DNA of 13,931 nt from assembly GCA_023410905.1 (NCBI GenBank), contig JAEYPL010000074.1, positions 1-13,931 of the forward strand. The letters are read 5' to 3'. Source of the stretch: Pseudomonadota bacterium. GTDB taxonomy: Bacteria; Pseudomonadota; Alphaproteobacteria; Rhizobiales; Hyphomicrobiaceae. The notes beneath the pieces are model-generated. The model did not search any database, was not told the DNA's origin, and saw only the letters and a program-made list of their open reading frames with translations. Each line of letters begins with the position of its first letter. Position 1 is the stretch's first letter. The position numbers and the translations under genes are program-made. Of this stretch, positions 1-6,528 are shown piece after piece.

Positions 1-299
1 TCGTCGTCCTTGAGCCACTTCGTCACCTCGAGGCCGGAGACCTCGGGGAGCTGGATGTCCATCAGAACGAGATCGGGGCGGTGGGCGCGCGCCAGATCGA
101 GCGCGTCGTGGCCGTTGCGGGCTTCGATGGTTGCATAACCATGCGCCTCGAGCAGATCGCGGAAGAGCTTCATGTTGAGCTCGTTGTCCTCCACGATGAG
201 GACCGTCGCCTGCCCGACGCTCGCACGCGGACGCCGTCCGTCGATCGCCGACTGACGCTCCTGGTAGCCCATTGATTTGGTCCGCTCGATTGTGGTCAT
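1..299 (-). CDS. divK: DivK-like single-domain response regulator (partial, C-terminus outside window)
   Basis: This is a CheY-like receiver protein matching DivK, the single-domain regulator that works with the PleC/DivJ histidine kinases in alphaproteobacterial cell-cycle control and feeds into CtrA. The receiver starts around residue 33 (TVLIVEDNELNMKLFRDLL). Asp38 belongs to the acidic pocket, Asp81 in LVLMDIQLP is the phospho-acceptor, and the following VSGLEVTKWLK is typical of DivK. About 99 residues are visible; the end, including the conserved Lys, runs off the window. I chose the ATG at 299-297 because GGAAG lies six bases upstream of it; the in-frame ATG at 272-270 has no good ribosome binding site. 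Either start leaves an N-terminal extension of 20-30 residues over classical DivK. The gene is divergent from a DUF3572 gene, a neighbour pairing I recall from Rhizobiales. pleD would be expected beyond the edge. Confidence 0.88.
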   Translation of the reverse strand, partial: MTTIERTKSMGYQERQSAIDGRRPRASVGQATVLIVEDNELNMKLFRDLLEAHGYATIEARNGHDALDLARAHRPDLVLMDIQLPEVSGLEVTKWLKDD

Positions 300-405
300 C
301 GGACGCTTCCGCCGAATCGTCTGCTTGGTTGGAGACCACACTGCTCCAAAAGCCTAAGGATATGTTTAAGAATGCCGGCTCAAGACTGCGGGAGATCGGG
401 CAAGG

Positions 406-705
406 ATGCGGAAAAACAACGCTCGCGACACGATGCCGCCCATTGATACAGCACGACAATTAGGTTTGGACGCGCTGCTCTTCATTGCGAGCGACTCGTT
501 AAGAATTACGAAGTTTCTCAATGTGACCGGCATGGATGCCGCCGAGCTCAGGACAAGAGCCCGCGAGGACGCGACCTTGGTGGCCGTGCTGGAGTATCTC
601 CTCGCCGACGAAACTCTGCTGCTCGTATTCGCGGCGAACGGCGGCCACCATCCCGAGGATATCGCGCCCGCGTTCGAGCGGCTGCAACATGATGGCGACT
701 TCTGA
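406..705 (+). CDS. DUF3572 family protein
   Basis: A 99-residue alphaproteobacterial protein of the DUF3572 family, function unknown. Recognisable features are the helical core beginning QLGLDALLFIASD, the LNVTGMDAAELR segment, a LVAVLEYLLADETLLLVFA helix, and a C-terminal part with DIAPAFERL. It is soluble, with no signal peptide or membrane segment. The ATG at 406 is preceded by GGAG about twelve bases upstream; an internal ATG at 433 would remove nine residues that lie before the conserved part and is also possible. The gene is divergent from divK. Its stop codon (703-705) overlaps the ribosome binding site of the sugar kinase gene, so the two are probably co-transcribed and coupled. The family assignment comes from sequence pattern and the divK neighbourhood, not a search. 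Confidence 0.8.
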   Translation: MRKNNARDTMPPIDTARQLGLDALLFIASDSLRITKFLNVTGMDAAELRTRAREDATLVAVLEYLLADETLLLVFAANGGHHPEDIAPAFERLQHDGDF

Positions 706-709
706 GGAG
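705..709 (+). promoter_or_regulatory. Ribosome binding site deciding the sugar-kinase start
   Basis: AGGAG overlaps the TGA stop of the DUF3572 gene. It is only one base from the ATG at 711 but seven bases from the ATG at 717, which favours 717 as the true start and implies translational coupling. Confidence 0.6.
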
Positions 710-716
710 AATGCGG

Positions 717-1682
717 ATGCGGGCCCCAGTCGCTGTATCCCTCGCGCGCAAGCCGCCACCGCTCAGGATCGGCCTCGATCTCGGCGGCACGAAGATCGAA
801 GGCGTCGTCATGGACGAGGCTGGCGTCGAGCGTCCGCGCCGCCGTGTGCCGACACCGCGCGACGACTACGTGGGAACCATCGAGACCATCGCGACGCTGG
901 TCGACGCGTTGCGCCTCGAAGCGGCGGCCGAGCCTGGGGCGGCATCATGCACGATCGGCGTTGCGACTCCGGGTTCGATCTCACCGCAGAGCGGGCGCCT
1001 GCAGAACGCCAACTCCACCTGGCTCAACGGCAGGACGCTCGGACCGGACCTCGAAGCCCGCCTCCGGCTGCCCGTGCGCCTCGCCAACGATGCCAATTGC
1101 TTTGCCCTCTCGGAGGCGCTCGATGGCGCGGCGGCGGGCGCCCGCAATGTGCTCGGCGTCATTCTCGGGACGGGCTGCGGCGCTGGCGTCGTGATTGACG
1201 GCCGCCTGCTCGACGGGCCGCGCGGCATTGGCGGCGAATGGGGACACAACCCGCTGCCCTGGGCGAACGCGGATGAGTTGCCCGGCCCACTCTGCTGGTG
1301 CGGGCGGCGCGGCTGCATGGAAACCTGGGTATCGGGCCCGGCGCTCGCGGCAGCCTACCTCCAGGATGGCGGCGCGACGAGGCGGGCGGAGGACATTGTC
1401 GTGCGCGCCGCAGCCGGCGAGCATCAGGCCCGCGTCGCGCTGGAGCGTCACGCGAGCCGCCTCGCGCGCGGGCTTGCCCACGTCGTGAACATTCTGGATC
1501 CGGATGTGATCGTGCTCGGCGGCGGCCTCTCGCGGCTCGGGCATCTCTACGAGCAGCTGCCCGCGCTCATAGCGCCGCACATCTTTGCCGAGGATACGCG
1601 GGTCGACATCCGCCCGCCCCGCTGGGGCGATGCCTCGGGTGCGCGCGGCGCGGCCTGGCTGTGGCACGGCACGCAGGTGTGA
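717..1682 (+). CDS. ROK family sugar kinase (fructokinase-like)
   Basis: A cytoplasmic ROK-family kinase of about 321 residues that should phosphorylate a hexose with ATP. Residues 18-28 carry the phosphate-binding RIGLDLGGTKI motif, Asp125 in LANDAN is the expected catalytic base, and LGTGCGAGVV (150-159) is the second ATP-binding loop. The ROK zinc motif is complete: His177 in GGEWGHNPLPW, then Cys193, Cys195 and Cys200 in CWCGRRGC, followed by Glu202. The GEWGHNPLPW and CxCGxxGCxETxxSG wording resembles E. coli Mak (fructokinase), so fructose is the best guess; glucose, mannose or an amino sugar cannot be excluded. An ATG at 711 would add two residues but sits too close to the Shine-Dalgarno. 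It follows the DUF3572 gene in an apparent two-gene operon and converges on the small lipoprotein gene. Confidence 0.87.
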   Translation: MRAPVAVSLARKPPPLRIGLDLGGTKIEGVVMDEAGVERPRRRVPTPRDDYVGTIETIATLVDALRLEAAAEPGAASCTIGVATPGSISPQSGRLQNANSTWLNGRTLGPDLEARLRLPVRLANDANCFALSEALDGAAAGARNVLGVILGTGCGAGVVIDGRLLDGPRGIGGEWGHNPLPWANADELPGPLCWCGRRGCMETWVSGPALAAAYLQDGGATRRAEDIVVRAAAGEHQARVALERHASRLARGLAHVVNILDPDVIVLGGGLSRLGHLYEQLPALIAPHIFAEDTRVDIRPPRWGDASGARGAAWLWHGTQV

Positions 1683-1700
1683 GGCCGCGTCGCTACCCCA

Positions 1701-1738
1701 CGCTGATTGGAATTATTGAGAAATTCAGTCGATCAGCG
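1701..1738. terminator. Possible hairpin between convergent genes
   Basis: CGCTGAT (1701-1707) pairs with ATCAGCG (1732-1738), and an inner GAATT/AATTC stem (1710-1714, 1722-1726) closes a seven-base loop. It lies between the stop codons of the sugar kinase and the lipoprotein gene, and overlaps the latter's stop. There is no T-tract, so a terminator role is inferred from position only. Confidence 0.3.
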
Positions 1739-1996
1739 ACTGTCGAGGAAGCGGGCAGGGTCCGGCTTGAGGCCGGTCACGCGCTCGAGCGCCATGGCAG
1801 CCAGCATACGATCGCCCATGGTCTTCTCGGGCAGGCGATCGATGCCGAAGCGCTCCAGCGCCTGCGCCTCCGCGACCGAGCCATAAGCCGGACCGCCGAG
1901 TTTCATCGCGGTCAGGTCGTCACGGCAGCCCGCAAGCGCGAGCATGAGGGCAACTGCGATGCCGGCACGCACGATCATGGGAAAACCCCCCGTCAT
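1733..1996 (-). CDS. Small putative lipoprotein of unknown function
   Basis: An 87-residue protein with a lipoprotein signal sequence: a short Arg-containing n-region, the hydrophobic run AGIAVALMLALAGC, and a lipobox LAGC whose Cys would be residue 24 from this start. After it comes a mature part of about 64 residues with no motif I recognise (GGPAYGSVAEAQALERFG near its start, MALERVTGLKPDP near its end). The ATG at 1996-1994 has GAAGG five bases upstream. An alternative ATG at 1978-1976, preceded by a G-run, would give an 81-residue precursor with an 18-residue signal, so the start is uncertain. It stands alone, convergent with the sugar kinase and separated by 165 bases from the reductase gene upstream. 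The signal and GC-rich coding pattern make it a believable gene, but no function can be given. Confidence 0.62.
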   Translation of the reverse strand: MTGGFPMIVRAGIAVALMLALAGCRDDLTAMKLGGPAYGSVAEAQALERFGIDRLPEKTMGDRMLAAMALERVTGLKPDPARFLDSR

Positions 1997-2126
1997 CCAG
2001 ACCTTCGCCGAATTGTGGCAGCATCGCCACGGCTATGGCCAATTCCCGTCTCCCCCGAGGCGGACCAGGGTTAATTTAATGGACTCGTGGCGAAGGAGCA
2101 ACCCTGCGGAGCGTGTTTTCCACTTA

Positions 2127-2153
2127 GAGCTGTAGCGATATTTCCTACAGCTC
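2127..2153. terminator. Perfect 9-bp inverted repeat downstream of the reductase gene
   Basis: GAGCTGTAG (2127-2135) and CTACAGCTC (2145-2153) form a perfect 9-bp stem with a 9-base loop, nine bases past the stop of the reductase gene. It may end that transcript or stabilise its 3' end. No U-tract follows on either strand, so a protein-binding site is an alternative. Confidence 0.4.
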
Positions 2154-2161
2154 CCGCGCGT

Positions 2162-3094
2162 CTACTGTGCATCCCGCGATTTGCCGGCCGCGTCTACGGA
2201 GAGAGCCTGCGCGATGAAGGCGTGCGTGGGCGTCGGCACGCCGTGGCGCGCCCCCACGCGCACCACACCGCCAGAAAGCCAATTTACTTCAAGGGGTTTG
2301 CCTGCGCGCTTGTCGTGTGCCATGGACGAGACCATGCCGTCCGGCAGGTCGTCGATGGTCTTCATGACGCTCTCGTAATCGCCGGGCTTGATCGCGATGC
2401 CCTCGGCCTTGGCGACGTCGATCACTTCCTGAACGGCGGTTTGCAGGAGGCCATAGGTTCCTGCGGCGTCGCGCAGCTCCTTCGCCGCGTGCCCCGTGAG
2501 CGCCGTCACGCCGGAGAACGGCGCCAGCATCGCGAACTTGATCCACTGCGCGCGGCGGATGTCGCTCGGCATGATGGCGTCGATGCCAGCGGCCTTGCAC
2601 AGCGTATGGAAGGCTTCGAGCTTCTCGTTCTTCGATCCATCCGGCTCGGAAAATTCGATACGCGCGAACTTGCTCGCGTGCTGGATGACGCCCGGCCGGG
2701 GAATGTGCGAGGCAATGCGCGCGACGCCTGGAATGACGTGCGCTGCCGGGATCACCTGTTTCACGACATCCGCACCTTCGACGCCATTCTGGAAGGCGAT
2801 CACGATAGTCTCGGGGCTGACCACGGGCTTGAGCTGCGCGGCCGCGGCTTCGGCGTCCACCATCTTGGTCGCGAAGATCACGATATCGGGCGTGCCGGCT
2901 TCGGCAGGATCGAGCACGGCTTTGGCCGGCTTGACCAGCGCCTCGCCGAGCAGGCTGTCGAGGAGGAGGCCGTTCTCGCGCATGGCCGCGAGGTGGCTCC
3001 CGCGCGCGACGAACGTGACATCGTTGCCCGCTGCCGCGAGCCGCCCGCCGAAGTAGCCGCCGACACCACCCGAACCCATGACCAGAATGCGCAT
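2162..3094 (-). CDS. Ketopantoate reductase family protein (PanE/ApbA-like)
   Basis: A cytoplasmic NAD(P)H-dependent oxidoreductase of about 310 residues in the 2-dehydropantoate 2-reductase family. The Rossmann motif MRILVMGSGGVGGYFGG opens the protein. Lys77 (FATK), Asn103 in FQNGVEG, the expected catalytic Lys186 in QWIKFAM, and Glu269 in PLEVNWLSGG follow in family order. The two Asn that follow the catalytic Lys in E. coli PanE (Asn180 and Asn184) appear to be Leu190 and Ser194 here, so the true substrate may be another 2-keto acid rather than ketopantoate; for that reason I give no gene symbol. The ATG at 3094-3092 is set by AAAGGA six bases upstream and by the Rossmann motif. The gene lies 110 bases after the sugar-acid dehydratase on the same strand, which suggests a role in the same pathway. 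Confidence 0.82.
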   Translation of the reverse strand: MRILVMGSGGVGGYFGGRLAAAGNDVTFVARGSHLAAMRENGLLLDSLLGEALVKPAKAVLDPAEAGTPDIVIFATKMVDAEAAAAQLKPVVSPETIVIAFQNGVEGADVVKQVIPAAHVIPGVARIASHIPRPGVIQHASKFARIEFSEPDGSKNEKLEAFHTLCKAAGIDAIMPSDIRRAQWIKFAMLAPFSGVTALTGHAAKELRDAAGTYGLLQTAVQEVIDVAKAEGIAIKPGDYESVMKTIDDLPDGMVSSMAHDKRAGKPLEVNWLSGGVVRVGARHGVPTPTHAFIAQALSVDAAGKSRDAQ

Positions 3095-3154
3095 GACCGA
3101 TCCTTTCGTTGTTCCTTGGGCGGCACTCTCGCAAACCACCTTACTGTCGCGCAA

Positions 3155-3186
3155 CGGCCCGCGCGGCATGGCTGCCGGGCGGGCCG
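3155..3186. repeat. Strong GC hairpin between the dehydratase and reductase genes
   Basis: CGGCCCGC (3155-3162) pairs with GCGGGCCG (3179-3186) and CGGCA (3164-3168) with TGCCG (3173-3177). This gives 13 base pairs, a single G-G mismatch and a four-base loop. It sits 18 bases past the dehydratase stop. With no U-tract it could be an attenuator, an RNA-stabilising stem or a processing site that uncouples the two genes. Confidence 0.5.
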
Positions 3187-3204
3187 ATGTTCAATCCGCG
3201 CCGC

Positions 3205-5031
3205 TCAATGATTATCGCGCGGCAAACCCTTCGTCTTGGCAATGCGCTGGTACTTCACGGCCGGCTTCAGCACCATGCCGTTCGACAGTTCATCGACGAT
3301 GCCGCGCTGGATTTCCTGCCACGGCGTCTGATGGTCGGGGAATTTGTAACCGCCGGACTTGGCCAGCGCGTCACGACGCTTCTGCAGCTCCGCCGCGCTG
3401 ATCTTGATGTCGGCCGTGCGCTTCCTGAGATCGATGCGCACGATATCGCCAGTCTTGAGCAGCGCGAGCCCGCCCCCCGTCGCCGCTTCCGGCGAGGCAT
3501 TGAGGATCGATGGACTGCCCGACGTCCCCGACTGGCGACCGTCACCGATGCACGGCAGCGAGGTAATGCCTTTTTTCAGCAGATAATCGGGCGCACGCAT
3601 GTTCACGACCTCGGCCGCGCCGGGATAACCGACCGGCCCCGTACCGCGCATGAAGAGCAGGCACGACGCATCGATCTCCAGCTTCGGGTCGTCAATACGC
3701 TTGTGATAGTCCTCGGGGCCGTCGAACACGATCGCACGGCCCTCGAATGCCTCGGGATCCTTCGGGTTCGACAGATAGCGCTGGCGGAACTCCTCGGAGA
3801 TCACCGACGCTTTCATGATCGCGCTGTCGAACAGGTTGCCCTTGAAATTCAGGAACCCGGCGCTCTTCTTCATCGGCTGATCGTACGTCTTGATGACATC
3901 GCGGTCCGATGCGAACCTGCCCTCGCAGTTTTCATAGAGCGACCGGCCGTTCACGGTCATGGCTTTCTTGTTGATCTTGCCCTTGGCGATCAACTCTGCG
4001 ACCACGGCCGGCACGCCGCCGGCGCGATGATACTCCTCGCCGAGATACTCGCCCGCCGGCTGCAAATTCACGATCAGCGGAACTTCGTAGCCGATCTTCT
4101 CCCAGTCGTCGTTGTCGAGCTCGACGCCAATGTGCGCCGCGATCGCGTTCAGATGGATCGGCGCGTTGGTCGAGCCGCCGATCGCGGAGTTGACGACGAT
4201 CGCGTTCTCGAAGGCATGGCGCGTGAGGACGTCGGAAGGCTTCAGATCCTCCCACACCATTTCGACAATGCGCTTGCCGGTGAGATACGCCATCTGCTGG
4301 CGCTCGCGATAGGGCCCGGGGATCGCCGCGCAGCCGGGCAGGCTCATGCCCAGTGCCTCGGCGAGGCTGTTCATGGTCGAGGCCGTGCCCATAGTGTTGC
4401 AGTGACCCGCAGACGGTGCCGACGATGCGACCAGTTCGAGGAATTCTTTGTACTCGATCTCGCCGCGCGCCATCATCTCGCGCGCCTTCCACACGATCGT
4501 GCCCGAGCCCGTGCGCTCGCCCTTGAACCAGCCGTTGAGCATCGGCCCGCCCGAAAGCACGATCGCCGGCAGATCGACGGTCGCCGCCGCCATGATCTGC
4601 GAGGGCGTGGTCTTGTCGCAACCCGTGGTGAGCACGACGCCATCGAGCGGATAGCCGTAGAGCACTTCGACGAGCGAGAGATAGGCGAGGTTTCGATCGA
4701 GGCTCGCGGTCGGACGCTTGCACGTCTCCTGGATGGGATGGAGCGGGAATTCGAAGGCAATGCCGCCGGCTTCGCGGATGCCCTCGCGCACGCGCTCGGC
4801 GAGGACGAGATGATGCCGGTTGCAGGGCGAGAGGTCCGAGCCCGACTGCGCGATGCCGATGATCGGCTTCCCCGACTGCAGCTCGTCGAGCGTCAGGCCG
4901 AAGTTCATCGTGCGCTCGAGGTACAGCGCCGTCATGTCGGCGTTGTCGGGATTGTCGAACCACGCCTTGGAGCGCAGCTCCGACGGCTTGATCTTGCGGC
5001 TGCCGTTCGATGCCTTTTTGCCGTTTTTCAT
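3205..5031 (-). CDS. IlvD/Edd family sugar-acid dehydratase (xylonate/arabinonate dehydratase type)
   Basis: A 608-residue iron-sulfur dehydratase that should turn a sugar acid (D-xylonate, L-arabinonate or similar) into the 2-keto-3-deoxy acid, the second step of non-phosphorylating pentose oxidation. The three cluster cysteines are Cys70 (SDLSPCN), Cys138 (TTGCDKTTP) and Cys211 (AGHCNTMGTAST); Asp139 and Lys140 fit the Mg site, and GDGRQSGT near residues 496-503 carries the catalytic Ser501. The RSKAWFDNPDNADMTALYLER start and the C-terminal LPRDNH closely resemble Caulobacter XylD and rhizobial arabinonate dehydratases rather than dihydroxyacid dehydratase. I start at ATG 5031 just before KNGKKASNG, with AGGGG upstream; an upstream extension to 5160 would overlap hprK and adds no family sequence. 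The reductase-like gene lies downstream and hprK is divergent. The exact sugar acid cannot be read from sequence. Confidence 0.9.
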   Translation of the reverse strand: MKNGKKASNGSRKIKPSELRSKAWFDNPDNADMTALYLERTMNFGLTLDELQSGKPIIGIAQSGSDLSPCNRHHLVLAERVREGIREAGGIAFEFPLHPIQETCKRPTASLDRNLAYLSLVEVLYGYPLDGVVLTTGCDKTTPSQIMAAATVDLPAIVLSGGPMLNGWFKGERTGSGTIVWKAREMMARGEIEYKEFLELVASSAPSAGHCNTMGTASTMNSLAEALGMSLPGCAAIPGPYRERQQMAYLTGKRIVEMVWEDLKPSDVLTRHAFENAIVVNSAIGGSTNAPIHLNAIAAHIGVELDNDDWEKIGYEVPLIVNLQPAGEYLGEEYHRAGGVPAVVAELIAKGKINKKAMTVNGRSLYENCEGRFASDRDVIKTYDQPMKKSAGFLNFKGNLFDSAIMKASVISEEFRQRYLSNPKDPEAFEGRAIVFDGPEDYHKRIDDPKLEIDASCLLFMRGTGPVGYPGAAEVVNMRAPDYLLKKGITSLPCIGDGRQSGTSGSPSILNASPEAATGGGLALLKTGDIVRIDLRKRTADIKISAAELQKRRDALAKSGGYKFPDHQTPWQEIQRGIVDELSNGMVLKPAVKYQRIAKTKGLPRDNH

Positions 5032-5144
5032 ATGGGTGCCCCTGCTTCCGAGAACGTTTCCAGGAAGGACCATAGCGGATGGCGCCCGGCTCGGACATAC
5101 TCGGATCGTGCGGCGCATATCAGCCTTAAGGACAGCCAGAGGAT
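5032..5144. promoter_or_regulatory. Divergent promoter region between the dehydratase and hprK
   Basis: This 113-base gap must hold the promoters of both genes. It contains a direct repeat CTCGGA at 5090-5095 and 5100-5105 with a 10-base period, about one helical turn, which could be a regulator site. I cannot assign clear -35/-10 boxes. Confidence 0.4.
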
Positions 5145-5612
5145 ATGAGCGGGCCAACAACCCAGATCCACGCGACCGCCATCGCTCTCGATGATCGGGC
5201 CGCGCTGATCCTCGGCCCGCCCGGCTCGGGCAAGTCCGACCTCGCGCTGCGCTGCATCCTGCAGGGGGGCTGGATCGACGGACGGCACTGCTTGGGCCAA
5301 CTCGTGGCCGACGATCAGGTCATTGTCGAGGACAGTGTCCGCGGACTGATCGCGCGTTCCCCCGATGCTATTGCCGGGCAGATCGAGGTGCGCGGCGTCG
5401 GTATCGTGGAAGTTCCGTCTGTCGAGAGCGCGCGGCTCGTCCTGGCTGTAGAGCTTGCCGAACCTGCCGCGATCGTGCGCCTGCCCGATCCGCAGCCGAG
5501 CATGACCCTGCTCGGGGCGGAAATCCCGCTTCTACGCGTGGCGCCGTTCGAGGCGTCGGCGCATCTCAAAGTGTTGCTGGCGTTGGTGCAGGGCTTGCCC
5601 GGCGGTCAATAA
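5145..5612 (+). CDS. hprK: HPr kinase/phosphorylase, short alphaproteobacterial form
   Basis: A 155-residue protein corresponding to the C-terminal catalytic domain of HPr kinase/phosphorylase, which phosphorylates and dephosphorylates HPr (or NPr) on a serine. Visible elements are the N-terminal IHATAIAL segment, Walker A GPPGSGKS (24-31), the GQLVADDQV motif with Asp56 and Asp57, and the family signature IEVRGVGIVEV (80-90) with Glu81 and Arg83. The N-terminal domain of Firmicutes HprK is absent, as is usual in alphaproteobacteria, where the protein acts on the sugar-less PTS and not on sugar uptake. The ATG at 5145 has AGAGGA just upstream. In Rhizobiales this gene usually sits by the chvG/chvI two-component genes; here it is alone, divergent from the sugar-acid dehydratase and convergent with the M15 peptidase gene. 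Confidence 0.88.
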   Translation: MSGPTTQIHATAIALDDRAALILGPPGSGKSDLALRCILQGGWIDGRHCLGQLVADDQVIVEDSVRGLIARSPDAIAGQIEVRGVGIVEVPSVESARLVLAVELAEPAAIVRLPDPQPSMTLLGAEIPLLRVAPFEASAHLKVLLALVQGLPGGQ

Positions 5613-5624
5613 ATTCGCGCGCTT

Positions 5625-5662
5625 GCGGCTCGCTCCAAGTCATAAAAAAGGAGGCGAGCTGC
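5625..5662. terminator. Imperfect inverted repeat between convergent genes
   Basis: The segment 5625-5636 (GCGGCTCGCTCC) is an imperfect complement of 5650-5662, around an A-rich loop. It lies between the ends of hprK and the M15 peptidase gene and could act as a two-way terminator. One bulge and one mismatch, and no T-tract, keep this tentative. Confidence 0.3.
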
Positions 5663-5664
5663 AA

Positions 5665-6459
5665 TCACCGCGCCGGCAATAGCTCCGGCCGATATTCGAA
5701 GTGCATGGAATCGTAGTGGTACCACTTGCCGCCCCAGATGAAGCCGTGCTTCTCGAAGACGTCGACGATCTCCTGCGGAATGCGATTGCGGTACACGGGC
5801 TGGCCATCGGCCCCAGGCTTGCCCCAGCGCCAGTAGTCCGCCTGCTTCGTCGAAATATCGATGGCGATCCCGAGACCGTGCGGACTCACCCGATCCGTCC
5901 CTGCAATAGGCCGGCAGTTGTAGGTGCCGGCGGGCGGGAAGAGATGGGCATCGAAGCGCGCCGGCAGGCGATCGAGCTCCGCCGAGACCGCCGCCAGCCG
6001 CTCAGCGACGCCATTGACGCGCGTCACCTGCAGGCTTTTTCCCCACTTTTTTGGCAGCCACACCACGGGAACGAGATTCTTGCGCACTTCATCACGCAGA
6101 CAGTCGCCGTACATGGCCGTGAAGAACGCATTGTTGCGCACCCGCCCGGGATCGACATCGCGAGCCGGTGGGGGCGCGGCGCCGACGGGGTAGGGCTGAA
6201 CCAGCATGTCCTTGAGATCAGGTGCATCCAGGCGGGCAGCCGGTGTCTTATGCCCGAGGCCGTCATCGAGTGGCATGCGCTTGCCATCTCGCCACACCAG
6301 GGCGTTGCCGTCGCGCCGCGTCAGGAATTCTGGGTAGGCTGCGATCAGGCGGCTCGCGACTGCCGCAATTTCAGGCGTCTCGGCGTGGGCTGGCCCCGTG
6401 AGCGGGAGCTGACAGCCACCGAACAGCACCAATAAAGCTATGCTTTTCCTGCATATCAT
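5665..6459 (-). CDS. Secreted M15-type peptidase (D,D-/L,D-carboxypeptidase-like)
   Basis: A 264-residue exported zinc peptidase of the VanY/M15 group, expected to trim peptidoglycan peptides in the periplasm. The N-terminus is a Sec signal (MICRKSIALLVLF) with a probable signal peptidase I site after AHA at residues 24-26. The catalytic domain is C-terminal: SPHGLGIAID supplies zinc ligands His194 and Asp201, and WYHYDSMHFEY supplies Asp250 and His253. Residues 30-150 form a region specific to this subfamily; Cys120 and Cys182 could form a disulfide. I chose the ATG at 6459 because it gives a compact signal peptide; a GTG at 6522 would place 21 extra residues ahead of it. The Shine-Dalgarno is weak for both. 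The gene is divergent from ppx/gppA and is not in an operon. Substrate (D,D or L,D bond) is not determined. Confidence 0.82.
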   Translation of the reverse strand: MICRKSIALLVLFGGCQLPLTGPAHAETPEIAAVASRLIAAYPEFLTRRDGNALVWRDGKRMPLDDGLGHKTPAARLDAPDLKDMLVQPYPVGAAPPPARDVDPGRVRNNAFFTAMYGDCLRDEVRKNLVPVVWLPKKWGKSLQVTRVNGVAERLAAVSAELDRLPARFDAHLFPPAGTYNCRPIAGTDRVSPHGLGIAIDISTKQADYWRWGKPGADGQPVYRNRIPQEIVDVFEKHGFIWGGKWYHYDSMHFEYRPELLPAR

Positions 6460-6487
6460 CGCGCCAGCTCGCTCTGATTCGACCTTA

Positions 6488-6497
6488 GTCGTACGAC
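6488..6497. promoter_or_regulatory. 10-bp palindrome in divergent promoter region
   Basis: GTCGTACGAC is a perfect palindrome located 29 bases upstream of the M15 peptidase start, between it and ppx/gppA. It could be an operator for a dimeric regulator. The regulator is unknown and chance is a real alternative. Confidence 0.25.
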
Positions 6498-6528
6498 CGC
6501 TCGCGCCCTGCCGACGGATCACGATCGC

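Noticed and set aside
2087..3211. A 374-codon open frame on the + strand opposite the reductase gene
   Set aside because: Antisense shadow of the same type; no motif, and the opposite strand encodes a clear Rossmann enzyme.
5050..5061. LacI-type operator around AACGTT upstream of the dehydratase
   Set aside because: Only the central six bases are symmetric; the flanks do not match, so it is not better than chance.
3109..5148. A 679-codon open frame on the + strand opposite the sugar-acid dehydratase
   Set aside because: It is fully antisense to a gene with all catalytic residues intact, and its translation is rich in Arg, Asp and His with no recognisable domain. Long antisense frames are common in GC-rich coding DNA.
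5032..5160. Longer start for the dehydratase, adding 43 residues
   Set aside because: The added sequence overlaps the hprK start and has no counterpart in the family; ATG 5031 is followed at once by the usual N-terminus.
6412..6459. Lipoprotein signal in the M15 peptidase (FGGC at residues 13-16)
   Set aside because: Phe at the -3 position is a poor lipobox, and a good signal peptidase I site (AHA) follows ten residues later.
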